Of a DNA stretch of 64,000 nucleotides, positions 1 through 7,983 are shown piece by piece; the first letter of the stretch is position 1; each line of letters starts with the position of its first letter. Position numbers and translations under genes: made by a program. A model generated the notes under the pieces. The model ran no database searches, was not told the DNA's origin, and worked only from the letters and a program-made list of their open reading frames with translations. The stretch is from assembly GCA_963772375.1 (NCBI GenBank), contig CAVYXG010000001.1:1426001-1490000 (forward strand). Direction: 5' to 3'. The stretch comes from DATBHM01 sp963772375 (GTDB lineage Bacteria; Actinomycetota; UBA4738; JACQTL01).

Positions 1-340
1 GCCCGAACAGAAAGCTGTGCAACGCCCGGTCGATCGCGATGATCCGGATGATGATCGCCTCCCGGAGCGGTTTGCCTCGCCGCGGAAGCTTCAACGTCGC
101 GAGCGGCGGCAGCGTCTTGCGCACCGGGTTGGCGGGCGGAGTGGTGGCGATCCACACATCGCACCTCGTGCACCGGGCCATGCGCCGGCCGTCCGGGAGG
201 TCGACGCCCAGCCCGGCGTCCTCCGGGCGCAGCTCCTCCACCAGCGCCGCCGGCGTGACGTGCCCCCGGCGCGAGCACACGAACGTCTCGGGATGCCACC
301 CGAACAGGTGGGTGCGCTGCCTGCGTTTCCCGCCGAACAC
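1..340 (-). CDS. DUF2127-type membrane protein, N-terminal part (cut by window edge)
   Basis: About 113 N-terminal residues are visible. The sequence opens with a small cysteine/histidine module (GWHPETFVCSRRGH, then RCTRCD), followed by a linker and the charged start of a first membrane segment (GKPLREAIIIRIIAIDRAL). This order matches the N-terminus of DUF2127 predicted membrane proteins of Actinobacteria; I recognise it by pattern and the function is unknown. The GTG start at 338-340 has GGGGA four bases upstream and lies only 12 nt after the Ku stop codon, so it is probably co-transcribed and perhaps translationally coupled with Ku. The membrane domain lies outside the window. Confidence 0.65.
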   Translation of the reverse strand, partial: MFGGKRRQRTHLFGWHPETFVCSRRGHVTPAALVEELRPEDAGLGVDLPDGRRMARCTRCDVWIATTPPANPVRKTLPPLATLKLPRRGKPLREAIIIRIIAIDRALHSFLFG

Positions 341-352
341 TGGTCCCCGAAC

Positions 353-1213
353 CTACCCGGCCGCGGCCTTCTTCCTGGTCCTCGTGCCGGCGGACGCCGA
401 CGAGGTCTTCGCCTTCGCGCTCGAGCGCTTCGCGGGCTTGGAGGTCTTCTTGGCGGCGTCGACGCTCGCCTTCAGGGCCTCCATGAGGTCGACGACCTTG
501 GCCTCCTCGGCGGGCTCGGCCACGACGATCTCCTCGCCGTTCGCCTTGGCCTCGACGATCTGCATGAGCGCCTCGCGGTACTCGTCGGTGAACTCCTCGG
601 GGTTCCAGTCGCCGGAGAGGCTCTCGATGAGCGCCTGCGCCATCTGGACCTCCTGCGGGCGGAGCTTCACTGGCTGCTGGAGCTCGTCGAAGTCGGCCGC
701 GCGGATCTCGTCCGGCCAGTACATGGTCTCGAGGACGAACACGTCCCCGGCGAACCGCAGCGCCGCGAGGTGCTCCTTGTCACGGAAGCTGACCTTGGCG
801 ATGCCGACCTTCGACGAGTCGCTCATGGCCTCGCGCAGCAGCGTGTACGCCTTGACGCCGGTCTCCTCGGGGACCAGGTAGTAGGTCTTCTTGTAGTAGA
901 TCGGGTCGATCTCCGAGATGTCGACGAATTCCTGGATGTCGATCGCCCGCGAGGACTCCACGGGGACCTTGTCGAAGTCCTCGTCGTCGAGCATCACGTA
1001 GTGGTCCTTCTCGATCTCATAGCCCTTGACGATGTGATCGAACGACACCTCCTCGCCGTCGATCGAGCAGACGCGCTGGTACTTGATGCGTCCGCCGTCC
1101 TTGTCGTGGAGCTGGTTGAACCGGAGCGTCTTCTCCTCGGTCGCCGGGAACACCCGGATCGGGATCGACACGAGCCCGAACGAGATGGCCCCCTTCCACA
1201 TGGTCCTCGGCAT
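353..1213 (-). CDS. ku: Ku DNA end-binding protein of bacterial NHEJ
   Basis: A 286-aa protein opening MPRTMWKGAISFGLVSIP, the hallmark N-terminus of bacterial Ku. The Ku core, a ring-forming beta-barrel, covers roughly residues 5-250. It ends in a Lys/Ala/Ser-rich tail of about 30 residues (KKTSKPAKRSSAKAK and beyond), the type of basic C-terminal extension that helps longer actinobacterial Ku proteins hold DNA. Ku homodimers bind double-strand ends and recruit LigD, which is encoded 2.6 kb away on the opposite strand. The ATG at 1211-1213 is preceded by GAAAGGA. A TAGAAT box lies about 53 nt upstream. Confidence 0.96.
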   Translation of the reverse strand: MPRTMWKGAISFGLVSIPIRVFPATEEKTLRFNQLHDKDGGRIKYQRVCSIDGEEVSFDHIVKGYEIEKDHYVMLDDEDFDKVPVESSRAIDIQEFVDISEIDPIYYKKTYYLVPEETGVKAYTLLREAMSDSSKVGIAKVSFRDKEHLAALRFAGDVFVLETMYWPDEIRAADFDELQQPVKLRPQEVQMAQALIESLSGDWNPEEFTDEYREALMQIVEAKANGEEIVVAEPAEEAKVVDLMEALKASVDAAKKTSKPAKRSSAKAKTSSASAGTRTRKKAAAG

Positions 1214-1265
1214 CCCTGGCCGTCCTTTCGACTTCGGTCGCCGCTGCGGGCACGCGGAGGAATCG

Positions 1266-1271
1266 ATTCTA
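1266..1271 (-). promoter_or_regulatory. Putative -10 box of the ku gene
   Basis: TAGAAT on the minus strand, about 53 nt before the ku start in the 137-nt gap after the GTPase gene. No convincing -35 element is visible. A Shine-Dalgarno sequence is present downstream, so this would be a leadered transcript. Confidence 0.35.
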
Positions 1272-1350
1272 CGCGGGCCGGTGGCTCCGACCTGCGCATT
1301 CGTACCCCATGCCAACGACATGGACTCGGACCTGAACCCGAACTCATCGC

Positions 1351-2283
1351 TCACGTCGTGTCGAGCTCGAGCAGATCGCCGTCCGAGACGACGTGTGTCC
1401 GCCCGACCCGCTGTCCCGGGTGCCGGGCCGACGGACCCCATACCCGCGCGGATCCAACCGTCTCGGCGAGCTCGTTGTGGAGCCCGGCGGCGACATCGCG
1501 CACCGTGGCGCCGTCGTGCAGCGCCATCGGGTCCTCCTCGGTGGAGCCGGGCCGGCGCGTCCGGACGGTGATCAGGCCCGTCAGGGCCCACACGGCTTCC
1601 CGGAACGCCTCGAGCGATCCGTCGTCGAGCACGGACACGGCCACGACCGCCACACCGGGGAACCTTTGCGCGAGGCCGTGAAGCGCGCCAGGCTCCGCTT
1701 CGTCGAGCTTGGTCGCCGCGAGGACGGCCGGCTTCTCGATCCCCGCCTCGGCCACCTCGCGCCGGACCGTCTCGAGCGCGCCGGGGTCGGCCGAGGCGTC
1801 GTGGCAGAACACGATCGCGTCGGCCTGACGGAGGACGCCCAGCAGCGCCCGGCCCCCGCCGCGGCCCTCGTTCGCGCCCTCGATGAGCCCGGGGATCTCG
1901 ACCAGCTGGACCAGCACGCCGTGGATCCGGGTGAGCGCGGGCACCGGACGGACCGTGGTGAACGGGTAGTCGCCGGTCTTGATCTGGATGTCGGACAGCG
2001 CCTGCAGGAGCGAGGACTTGCCGGCGTTCGGCGGGCCGACCAGCGCGACCTGCGCGACGCCCTCCCGGCGGACGGCGATCGAGTCGCGGTGGACCACCTT
2101 CGACCGCATGCGGGAGCCCTCGATCTCGGCGTTCACCCACTTGCGGATGTCGGCGTACGGCCCGTTCCGGTAGTCGGGCAGCTCGGCGAGCACCGCGCGC
2201 AACTCGCGGATGCGCTCGGAGCCAACCTTGCCGACCAGTCGTCGGCGGATCAGTTGCATCTGGACCCGGTGTGGCATCGGCAT
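1351..2283 (-). CDS. DRG/Obg-related GTPase with C-terminal TGS domain
   Basis: A 310-aa P-loop GTPase. A helical N-terminus is followed by G1 GPPNAGKS (83-90), G2 within DYPFTTVRP, a G3-like EIPGLIEGA, and G4 TKLD. The last 70 residues resemble a TGS domain (LHDGATVRDVAAGLH to VSDGDLLELDT). The N-terminal region and the GxGQV-type entry to G1 resemble TGS-type GTPases related to DRG/YchF, which act with ribosomes or tRNA. The G3 motif has Glu where Asp is usual. The ATG at 2281-2283 follows GGGAGGT with six bases between. It sits between ku and the divergent methyltransferase gene; a role in repair is not implied. Confidence 0.85.
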   Translation of the reverse strand: MPMPHRVQMQLIRRRLVGKVGSERIRELRAVLAELPDYRNGPYADIRKWVNAEIEGSRMRSKVVHRDSIAVRREGVAQVALVGPPNAGKSSLLQALSDIQIKTGDYPFTTVRPVPALTRIHGVLVQLVEIPGLIEGANEGRGGGRALLGVLRQADAIVFCHDASADPGALETVRREVAEAGIEKPAVLAATKLDEAEPGALHGLAQRFPGVAVVAVSVLDDGSLEAFREAVWALTGLITVRTRRPGSTEEDPMALHDGATVRDVAAGLHNELAETVGSARVWGPSARHPGQRVGRTHVVSDGDLLELDTT

Positions 2284-2572
2284 CTGGCGACCTCCCGTGT
2301 GGCTGGAGCGGGAGGCACCGCCGAGGTGCCCTGGATCAGGGCAGTCGGAAGTGCGCCTGCCCGCTGCTCCCCTGTGCGCTCGTCGTGGGAAGCAGCGGAC
2401 TAGCCGTTCTGCCTGAGGACCTCGTTCCTCCACCGGATGATCCGGGACATGCTGAAGAGGGTACCCGGGCGCGGCACCCATCGCCAGCAGGGCGCGCGAG
2501 CGACGATCCCGGCCGGATGTGGCATGGTTCTCGCTCCATGCTGCCAGCCCCTGAGCCAGGTCCGGGGGAGCC

Positions 2573-3793
2573 GTGAGCGTCGCCGCTCCCCGACCGGACG
2601 CGCCCCTGCCGGCCCGCAGGCTGACCGCCGCCGAGCTCGGTCCGGCCGCGTCCCGGCTGGGGTTCCTGCTGCGGTCGGGATCGCTCGAGGTCCGGATGCC
2701 GGATGGTTCGCGGCGACTACTGCGGGGGCCGGCGCCGGGGCCGAGGGCGGAGATCGTGCTGCACGGGCCCGGGCTGCTCGGGCGGTTGCTGCGTGGCGGC
2801 GCGCTCGGGCTCGGCGAGGCGTACGTGGACGGGGCGTTCGACTCGCCGGACCTGCCGACGTTCCTCGAGCTGATGACGCGGAACGTGTCGTCCTGGCTCG
2901 AGACGCCGGCCGGACGGCTCCGCGAGCCGGTTGCGCGGGCCTGGGATCGGGTTCGCGCGCAGCCACGGGGCGCTGTGCCGTCCATGCGCGGCCACTACGA
3001 CCTGGGCAACGAGTTCTACTCGCTGTGGCTCGACGACTCGATGACGTACTCGTCGGGGGTGTTCGAAGACAGCGACGAGACGCTGGAGGCCGCGCAGGCG
3101 CGGAAGTACCGGCTGCTGGCCGACGACGCGCGGGTGGGGCCGGAGACGCACGTGCTGGAGGTCGGAACGGGGTGGGGTTCGTTCGCGATATTCCTGGCGG
3201 CCGAACGCGGCTGCCGTCTCACCACGTACACGATCTCGCGGGAACAGGCCGAGTTCGCACGGCGGGCCGCGCTTGCCGCCGGGGTCGGTGACCGCGTGGA
3301 CGTCCGGCTGGAGGACTACCGCTCGATCACCGGGGAGTTCGACGCGGCCGTCTCGGTGGAGATGATCGAATCCATCGACGAACGCCAGTGGCCGGTGTTC
3401 CTGCGGACGGTGTCACGGTCGCTCCGGCCCGGCGGACGCTTTGCGCTGCAGTCGATCACGATGGCAGAACGCCACTTCGCGAACCACCGCCGCCACCGAG
3501 ACTTCGTGCAGACGTACGTGTTCCCTGGAGGCATGGTTCCGGCGACGTCGGTGCTCCGGCGCCTCTCCGCCCAAGCCGGGTTCCGGTGGGAGTCCGACCG
3601 CGAGATCGGATCGTCGTACGCGCTGACCCTCGCAGAGTGGAATCGCCGGTTCACGGCCGCCACCGACCAGGTGGAGGCGCTGGGGTTCTCGCAGCGGTTC
3701 CGCCGGATGTGGACGTACTACCTCAGCTACTGCGAGGCGGGCTTCCGAACCCGCTGGATCGGCGACCAGCAGATCTCACTCGTCCGGTCCTAA
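2573..3793 (+). CDS. SAM-dependent cyclopropane-fatty-acyl-phospholipid synthase family protein
   Basis: A 406-aa protein of the CFA/mycolic-acid methyltransferase family, which adds methylene or methyl groups to double bonds of membrane acyl chains using S-adenosylmethionine. The N-terminal 100 residues form the small lipid-facing domain with LGEAYVDGAFDSPDLPTFL. The family signature GHYDLGNEFYSLWL is followed by SMTYSSGVF, and the SAM-binding motif VLEVGTGWGSFAI lies near residue 195. Length is typical. The GTG start directly follows GGGGGAG. The 289-nt divergent gap to the GTPase gene shows no clear promoter hexamers. The ligD -10 box overlaps its stop codon region. Confidence 0.93.
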   Translation: MSVAAPRPDAPLPARRLTAAELGPAASRLGFLLRSGSLEVRMPDGSRRLLRGPAPGPRAEIVLHGPGLLGRLLRGGALGLGEAYVDGAFDSPDLPTFLELMTRNVSSWLETPAGRLREPVARAWDRVRAQPRGAVPSMRGHYDLGNEFYSLWLDDSMTYSSGVFEDSDETLEAAQARKYRLLADDARVGPETHVLEVGTGWGSFAIFLAAERGCRLTTYTISREQAEFARRAALAAGVGDRVDVRLEDYRSITGEFDAAVSVEMIESIDERQWPVFLRTVSRSLRPGGRFALQSITMAERHFANHRRHRDFVQTYVFPGGMVPATSVLRRLSAQAGFRWESDREIGSSYALTLAEWNRRFTAATDQVEALGFSQRFRRMWTYYLSYCEAGFRTRWIGDQQISLVRS

Positions 3794-3794
3794 C

Positions 3795-3800
3795 TACCAT
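3795..3800 (+). promoter_or_regulatory. Leaderless -10 box (TACCAT) for ligD
   Basis: TACCAT lies seven bases before the ligD ATG, and there is no Shine-Dalgarno sequence between them. This arrangement suggests that the transcript begins at or next to the start codon. The same TACCAT-N7-ATG spacing recurs before the ROK kinase at 16478-16493. Confidence 0.55.
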
Positions 3801-3807
3801 TTGCGGT

Positions 3808-6453
3808 ATGCCTCGACGGGGGGAAGCCGGGACCTCGCCCGAGCCGTTCACCGTGAAGTTCTCGAAGGCGCTGCCGGCGGAGAAGCGCGGGCAGTACTGG
3901 TGGCTCACGGAGGACGGGCGCGAGCTTCGGCTGTCGAACCTCGACAAGATCTTCTGGCCCGAGGAGGGCTACACGAAGGGTGACCTGGTCGCGTACTACT
4001 TCAACGCGGCCGAGTTCATCCTTCCGTACCTCGCCGGGCGGCCGCTGACCATGAAGCGGATGCCGAACGGCGTCACCGGGTCGTTCTTCTACGAGAAGTC
4101 CGCGCCGTCGCACACGCCCGACTGGATGCGGCGGTGTCCGGTCGAGGGCGAGGACGAGAAGGGCCGGCCGAAGCGCATCGACTACCTGATGGTCGACGAC
4201 ACGGCCGGGCTGCTGTTCATGGCGAACCTCGGGTGCATCGAGTTCCACCCGCTGCACTCGCGGTGCGACTCGTACGAGTTCCCGGACTACGCGTTCTTCG
4301 ACCTCGACCCGATGGAGGCGCCGTTCGAGGACGTGGTGGTCGTGGCGCGGCACGTGAACGCGGCGCTGCAGGCACTCGGGCTGGAGTCGTTCCCGAAGAC
4401 GTCCGGCGCGACGGGGATGCAGGTGTACGTACCGTTGGAGCCGCGGTTCACGCACGACGAGGTGCGGGAGTTCGTCCGGCTGGTGGGACAGGTGATCAAC
4501 CGTGCCGACCCCGACCGCGTGACCATGCAATGGGAGATCCGCCGCCGAACCGGCAAGGTGTTCATCGACCACAACATGAACCGGTCCGGGGCGAACATCG
4601 CCGCCGCGTACTCGATGCGGCCGGAGCCCGGCGCGACCGTCTCCACGCCGCTGCGGTGGACCGAGGTGAAGGGCGGCCTCACGCCCTCGAAGTTCCGCAT
4701 CGACAACGCGTTCACGCGATGGAAACGGGTCGGGGATCTGTTCCGGCCGGTGATCTCCGAACCCCAGGACCTGGGGCCGGCGATGAAGGCGCTCGGGGTC
4801 GACCTGTCGAAAGCCCCGGCCATGCCGGGCGTGATCCAGCGCGATCGCGGCCGGATGCGCTCCCACGTGCCGAACCCACCACCGCCTCCGGAACCGCGGG
4901 CGCCGGCGAAGCAGCGTGGCGTTCGTTCCGGCACGCCGCGGACGGTGGCCGCGTCGGCGCCCGCGCGGCGGCGGGAGACCAGCGAGGAGGTCATCGCGCG
5001 GTCGAAGGACCCGAAGCTCGGCGAGTACCTCCGCCGCCGCGACCTCGAGGCGACGCCGGAGCCGGGTCCACGCGTCACGACGAAACCACGAGGGGACTCG
5101 TTCGTCATCCAGAAGCACCGGGCGACGCGGCTGCACTACGACACCCGGCTGGAGCGCGACGGGGTGCTCGTGTCGTGGGCGGTGCCGCGCGGCCTGCCCG
5201 TGAAGAAGGGCGAGAAGCACCTCGCCGTGCAGACCGAGGACCACCCGCTCGAGTACGGGGCGTTCGAGGGGCTGATCCCGGAGGGGCACTACGGTGCGGG
5301 GCCGGTCCGGATCTTCGACGCGGGCACGTACGAGACGCTCGAGTGGACCGACAAGAAGGTGACGTTCCGGCTCCAGGGCGACCGCTACCGGGGGGCCGAG
5401 TTCCACCTCGTGAAGACCGCGACCGACTGGCTGGTGTTCCTGGCCCGGCCCGAGGTGATCCCCGAGGGGCTTGTACCCCGGGGGGTGTTTCACCCGATGA
5501 TGGCCGAGGGCGGCTACCAGCCGTTCGACCATCCGGACTGGTCGTTCGAACCGAAGCTCGACGGCGTGCGGACGCTGATCGAGGTCGACATGGACTCGAC
5601 GCGGCTGGTGTCACGGAACGGCCGCGACCAGACCGCGCAGTACCCGGAGCTCGCGACCGTGCACGAGTACGTGACGCAGTTCTCGGCGGTGCTCGACGGC
5701 GAGATCGTCGCGATGGACGAGGGCCGGCCGTCGTTCGAGCGGCTGCAGCAGCGCATCAACCTCCAGGCTCCGTCCGACATCGAGAAGGCCCGGCGGAAGA
5801 TCCCGGTCGAGGTGTACGTGTTCGACATCCTGTGGCTCGACGGGCGCGACCTGACGCGGCTGCCGCTGGAGGAACGCCGGGAGCTGCTGGAGCCGCTCAT
5901 CGTGCCCGGCCACCGCGTGCTGAAGACGCTGCACGTCGACGGCGAGGGCGTCCCGCTCTCCCAGGCCGCGCGGGCGCAGGGGTTCGAGGGCGTGGTGGCG
6001 AAGAAGCTCGGCACCGTCTACCGGCCGGGCCGGCGCAGCAGCGACTGGCGCAAGATCAAGCTGCTGAACCGTCAGGACTGCGTGATCCTCGGCTGGACGC
6101 CCGGCCAGGGGGGGAGGTCGAACTCGTTCGGCGCGATCCTGGTCGGCGCCTACGAGGGAGGCGAGCTGCTGTGGATCGGCCAGGTCGGAACGGGCTTCAC
6201 CGACCGCGTGCTCGCCGACCTCATGTCACGCCTGGAACCGCTGCGGCGGCCGACGCCGCCCATCGACGACCCCGAGCTGAAGAGGTCGAAGGGCGCGAAG
6301 TTCGTCGAGCCGGAGCTCTGCTGCGAGGTCGAGTTCCTCGAGATCACCAGCCAGAACAAGCTCCGCGCCCCGAGCTACAAGGGCCTCCGCCCCGACAAGT
6401 CCCCCGACGAGTGCGTGCTCGAACGCCCGAACCGCGCGCCCGTTCGCAGATAG
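3808..6453 (+). CDS. ligD: Multifunctional DNA ligase D (polymerase-phosphoesterase-ligase)
   Basis: An 881-aa LigD in the mycobacterial order POL-PE-LIG. The primase-like polymerase domain (about 25-310) carries the metal motif FFDLDP with Asp165 and Asp167. After a Pro/Arg linker, the 3'-phosphoesterase domain (about 410-545) shows HRATRLHYDTRLE with His437, His443 and Asp445. The ATP-dependent ligase domain (about 565-880) has the adenylation motif EPKLDGVR with Lys583, and EGVVAKK further on. With Ku it forms a two-component NHEJ system that trims, fills and seals double-strand ends. The start is the ATG seven bases after a TACCAT box; no Shine-Dalgarno is present. Confidence 0.97.
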   Translation: MPRRGEAGTSPEPFTVKFSKALPAEKRGQYWWLTEDGRELRLSNLDKIFWPEEGYTKGDLVAYYFNAAEFILPYLAGRPLTMKRMPNGVTGSFFYEKSAPSHTPDWMRRCPVEGEDEKGRPKRIDYLMVDDTAGLLFMANLGCIEFHPLHSRCDSYEFPDYAFFDLDPMEAPFEDVVVVARHVNAALQALGLESFPKTSGATGMQVYVPLEPRFTHDEVREFVRLVGQVINRADPDRVTMQWEIRRRTGKVFIDHNMNRSGANIAAAYSMRPEPGATVSTPLRWTEVKGGLTPSKFRIDNAFTRWKRVGDLFRPVISEPQDLGPAMKALGVDLSKAPAMPGVIQRDRGRMRSHVPNPPPPPEPRAPAKQRGVRSGTPRTVAASAPARRRETSEEVIARSKDPKLGEYLRRRDLEATPEPGPRVTTKPRGDSFVIQKHRATRLHYDTRLERDGVLVSWAVPRGLPVKKGEKHLAVQTEDHPLEYGAFEGLIPEGHYGAGPVRIFDAGTYETLEWTDKKVTFRLQGDRYRGAEFHLVKTATDWLVFLARPEVIPEGLVPRGVFHPMMAEGGYQPFDHPDWSFEPKLDGVRTLIEVDMDSTRLVSRNGRDQTAQYPELATVHEYVTQFSAVLDGEIVAMDEGRPSFERLQQRINLQAPSDIEKARRKIPVEVYVFDILWLDGRDLTRLPLEERRELLEPLIVPGHRVLKTLHVDGEGVPLSQAARAQGFEGVVAKKLGTVYRPGRRSSDWRKIKLLNRQDCVILGWTPGQGGRSNSFGAILVGAYEGGELLWIGQVGTGFTDRVLADLMSRLEPLRRPTPPIDDPELKRSKGAKFVEPELCCEVEFLEITSQNKLRAPSYKGLRPDKSPDECVLERPNRAPVRR

Positions 6454-6581
6454 CGAATCAGTACAGGGCGACTTCCATTCGCCCGCTCTTGTGGCCGACG
6501 ACCACCGCGGAGACGCCGGATGATCGGTCGAGTCTCGGGGATCGGCCGGGCGGCGTGTCGGAGGCATGCTGCACCCTGGAG

Positions 6582-7331
6582 ATGTTCCCGGCATGGAGGA
6601 ACGGATTGGCGAGCTGGACCGACCTGACCACCGGGCGCCGGCGAACTCCCGTGCTGGCGGCCAACTTCGAGGCCGCCTTCGCGCCGCTCCGGCAGGACCG
6701 TGGCTGGTGGCCGGACACCAAGCGGCATTCAGCGTGGGTGCTCGTGCGCGTGCGCGAGCTGGGTCCGGAGCGGTTCGTGACCGATCGCGTGCTGCGCGGG
6801 TGGCTGTTCGCCGCGCTCGGGGAATGGGGCGCCAGGCGCGGCGGCGAGATCGACTCACGCCGGTTCGCGAGGAAGCTCACCGCGCCCCGGTTCGTCCAAG
6901 CGCTGGGCGAGGCTCGCGACCTTCGAATCAGCCGGTTCGACCCGAACCGCCACGGCGAGGTGCTCCTGCGTCTGTTCCAGGGCCTGGACGGCATCAAGAG
7001 CTCGCAGGCGCAGCTCGTCGCCACCTCGAAGGCGCTGTACCACCTGCTGCCCGAGCTCGTGGTGCCGTTCGACGGCGTGATCACCTGCGGATTCTTCGGC
7101 TGGAATGCCTTGCCGGCGCGAGCAGAAGGCGAATGGCTGGCCGAGGTCTATGCGCTCCTCGCGGGCGTGGCGACGAAGGTCGGGCCCCGGCGGCTGGACC
7201 GGCTCGGCACACCGTCGTGGCCGGTCGACCCGGCCGTTGCGGCTGCGCTCCGTCTGGGCCAGGCCCGCGTCATCGACTTCGGCCTTGAGGGCTACCGGCG
7301 TTCGTCCGGCGAGCCCTGGTACGTCGCCTGA
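6582..7331 (+). CDS. Uncharacterised protein, possibly DNA-binding-like helical fold
   Basis: A 249-aa protein I do not recognise. It is rich in Trp, Arg and Leu, with no signal peptide or membrane segment. A central stretch reads LVATSKALYHLLPELVVP followed by FDGVITCGFFGW. This kind of SKxLHxLxPxLxxPxD wording occurs in several uncharacterised all-helical families, so a helix-hairpin-like fold is possible but unproven. The ATG at 6582 has poor Shine-Dalgarno support; GTG at 6555 is an alternative. It starts 128 nt after ligD on the same strand. That gap shows nothing recognisable. Confidence 0.7.
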   Translation: MFPAWRNGLASWTDLTTGRRRTPVLAANFEAAFAPLRQDRGWWPDTKRHSAWVLVRVRELGPERFVTDRVLRGWLFAALGEWGARRGGEIDSRRFARKLTAPRFVQALGEARDLRISRFDPNRHGEVLLRLFQGLDGIKSSQAQLVATSKALYHLLPELVVPFDGVITCGFFGWNALPARAEGEWLAEVYALLAGVATKVGPRRLDRLGTPSWPVDPAVAAALRLGQARVIDFGLEGYRRSSGEPWYVA

Positions 7332-7410
7332 CGCGACGAGCTCGTCCACGGAAGAACGTCGGCCTCGATCTCCAGCTCGACGGCGATCTCGTACGCGATC
7401 GGACGCCGAG

Positions 7411-7983
7411 CTACCGTGGGTCGAAGCCGGCGCGGGTGAGCATCGCGCGGGCTTCGGTTTCCTCCATGCCCCCGTCCACCAGCTGCCGGAACAGCCGGGC
7501 CGGAGCGAGCTGGTGCCCGCACGACGGACAGAAGGCGAACGCGTCCTCCAGGGAGGACTCGCACCACGGGCACACCTTGAGGTCGGCCGGCGCCACGCGC
7601 TCGACCCCCGCGTCGGCCAGGGCATCGATGTAGCCCTTGCCGTAGTCCCACTGCACGTAGTCCTCCTCGCGCGGCTCGAACGCGGGCTCGTGCATCTGGG
7701 GCTCGCCCGTCTTCAGCATGTGCTCGAGGTTCTCCTTGAGCAGGTCCCAGTCGTAGTAGTGGTTCGATCCGCAGTCCGGGCAGGCGATCACGACGCCGCG
7801 CACGCCCTGGGGCTCGAACACGACCCGCATATCCAGCAGGTCCTCGAGATCGGACTCGATGTCCTCGCGCTCGCGGGGGTCGAGCTCGCGAGGCTCGTCG
7901 TCGTCGCCCTCGTCGTCGGACGCACGCGAGACGTCGTCGGGGTCGAGGTCGTCGTCGTCCGGGCGCAGATCGTCGTCGTCCAT
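7411..7983 (-). CDS. DUF5319-family acidic zinc-ribbon protein
   Basis: A 190-aa protein with an Asp-rich N-terminus (DDDDLRPDDDDLDPDD), then LDPREREDIESDLEDLLDM and the conserved block CPDCGSNHYYDWDLLKENLEHML and HEPAFEPREEDYVQWDYGKGY. This matches the actinobacterial DUF5319 family. Beyond the family core it has a second zinc ribbon, CPWCESSLEDAFAFCPSCG, and a short helical end. Its ATG overlaps the stop codon of the upstream PIG-L deacetylase gene by one base (TGATG), so the two are translationally coupled. The function of DUF5319 is unknown. The 79-nt convergent gap to the preceding plus-strand gene shows no clear terminator. Confidence 0.85.
   Translation of the reverse strand: MDDDDLRPDDDDLDPDDVSRASDDEGDDDEPRELDPREREDIESDLEDLLDMRVVFEPQGVRGVVIACPDCGSNHYYDWDLLKENLEHMLKTGEPQMHEPAFEPREEDYVQWDYGKGYIDALADAGVERVAPADLKVCPWCESSLEDAFAFCPSCGHQLAPARLFRQLVDGGMEETEARAMLTRAGFDPR

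Noticed and set aside
2284..2572. Possible small gene or RNA in the GTPase/methyltransferase gap
   Set aside because: Short frames here lack a Shine-Dalgarno and any family likeness. The gap is best read as a divergent promoter region, though no clear hexamers can be picked.
3388..3807. In-frame upstream extension of ligD into the methyltransferase gene
   Set aside because: It overlaps a real gene in another frame, and the LigD family N-terminus begins just after ATG 3808, next to a TACCAT box.
3790..5532. 580-codon minus-strand open frame opposite ligD
   Set aside because: Antisense to intact POL and PE domain motifs of LigD; the translation is low-complexity Arg/Pro/His/Leu with no recognisable fold.
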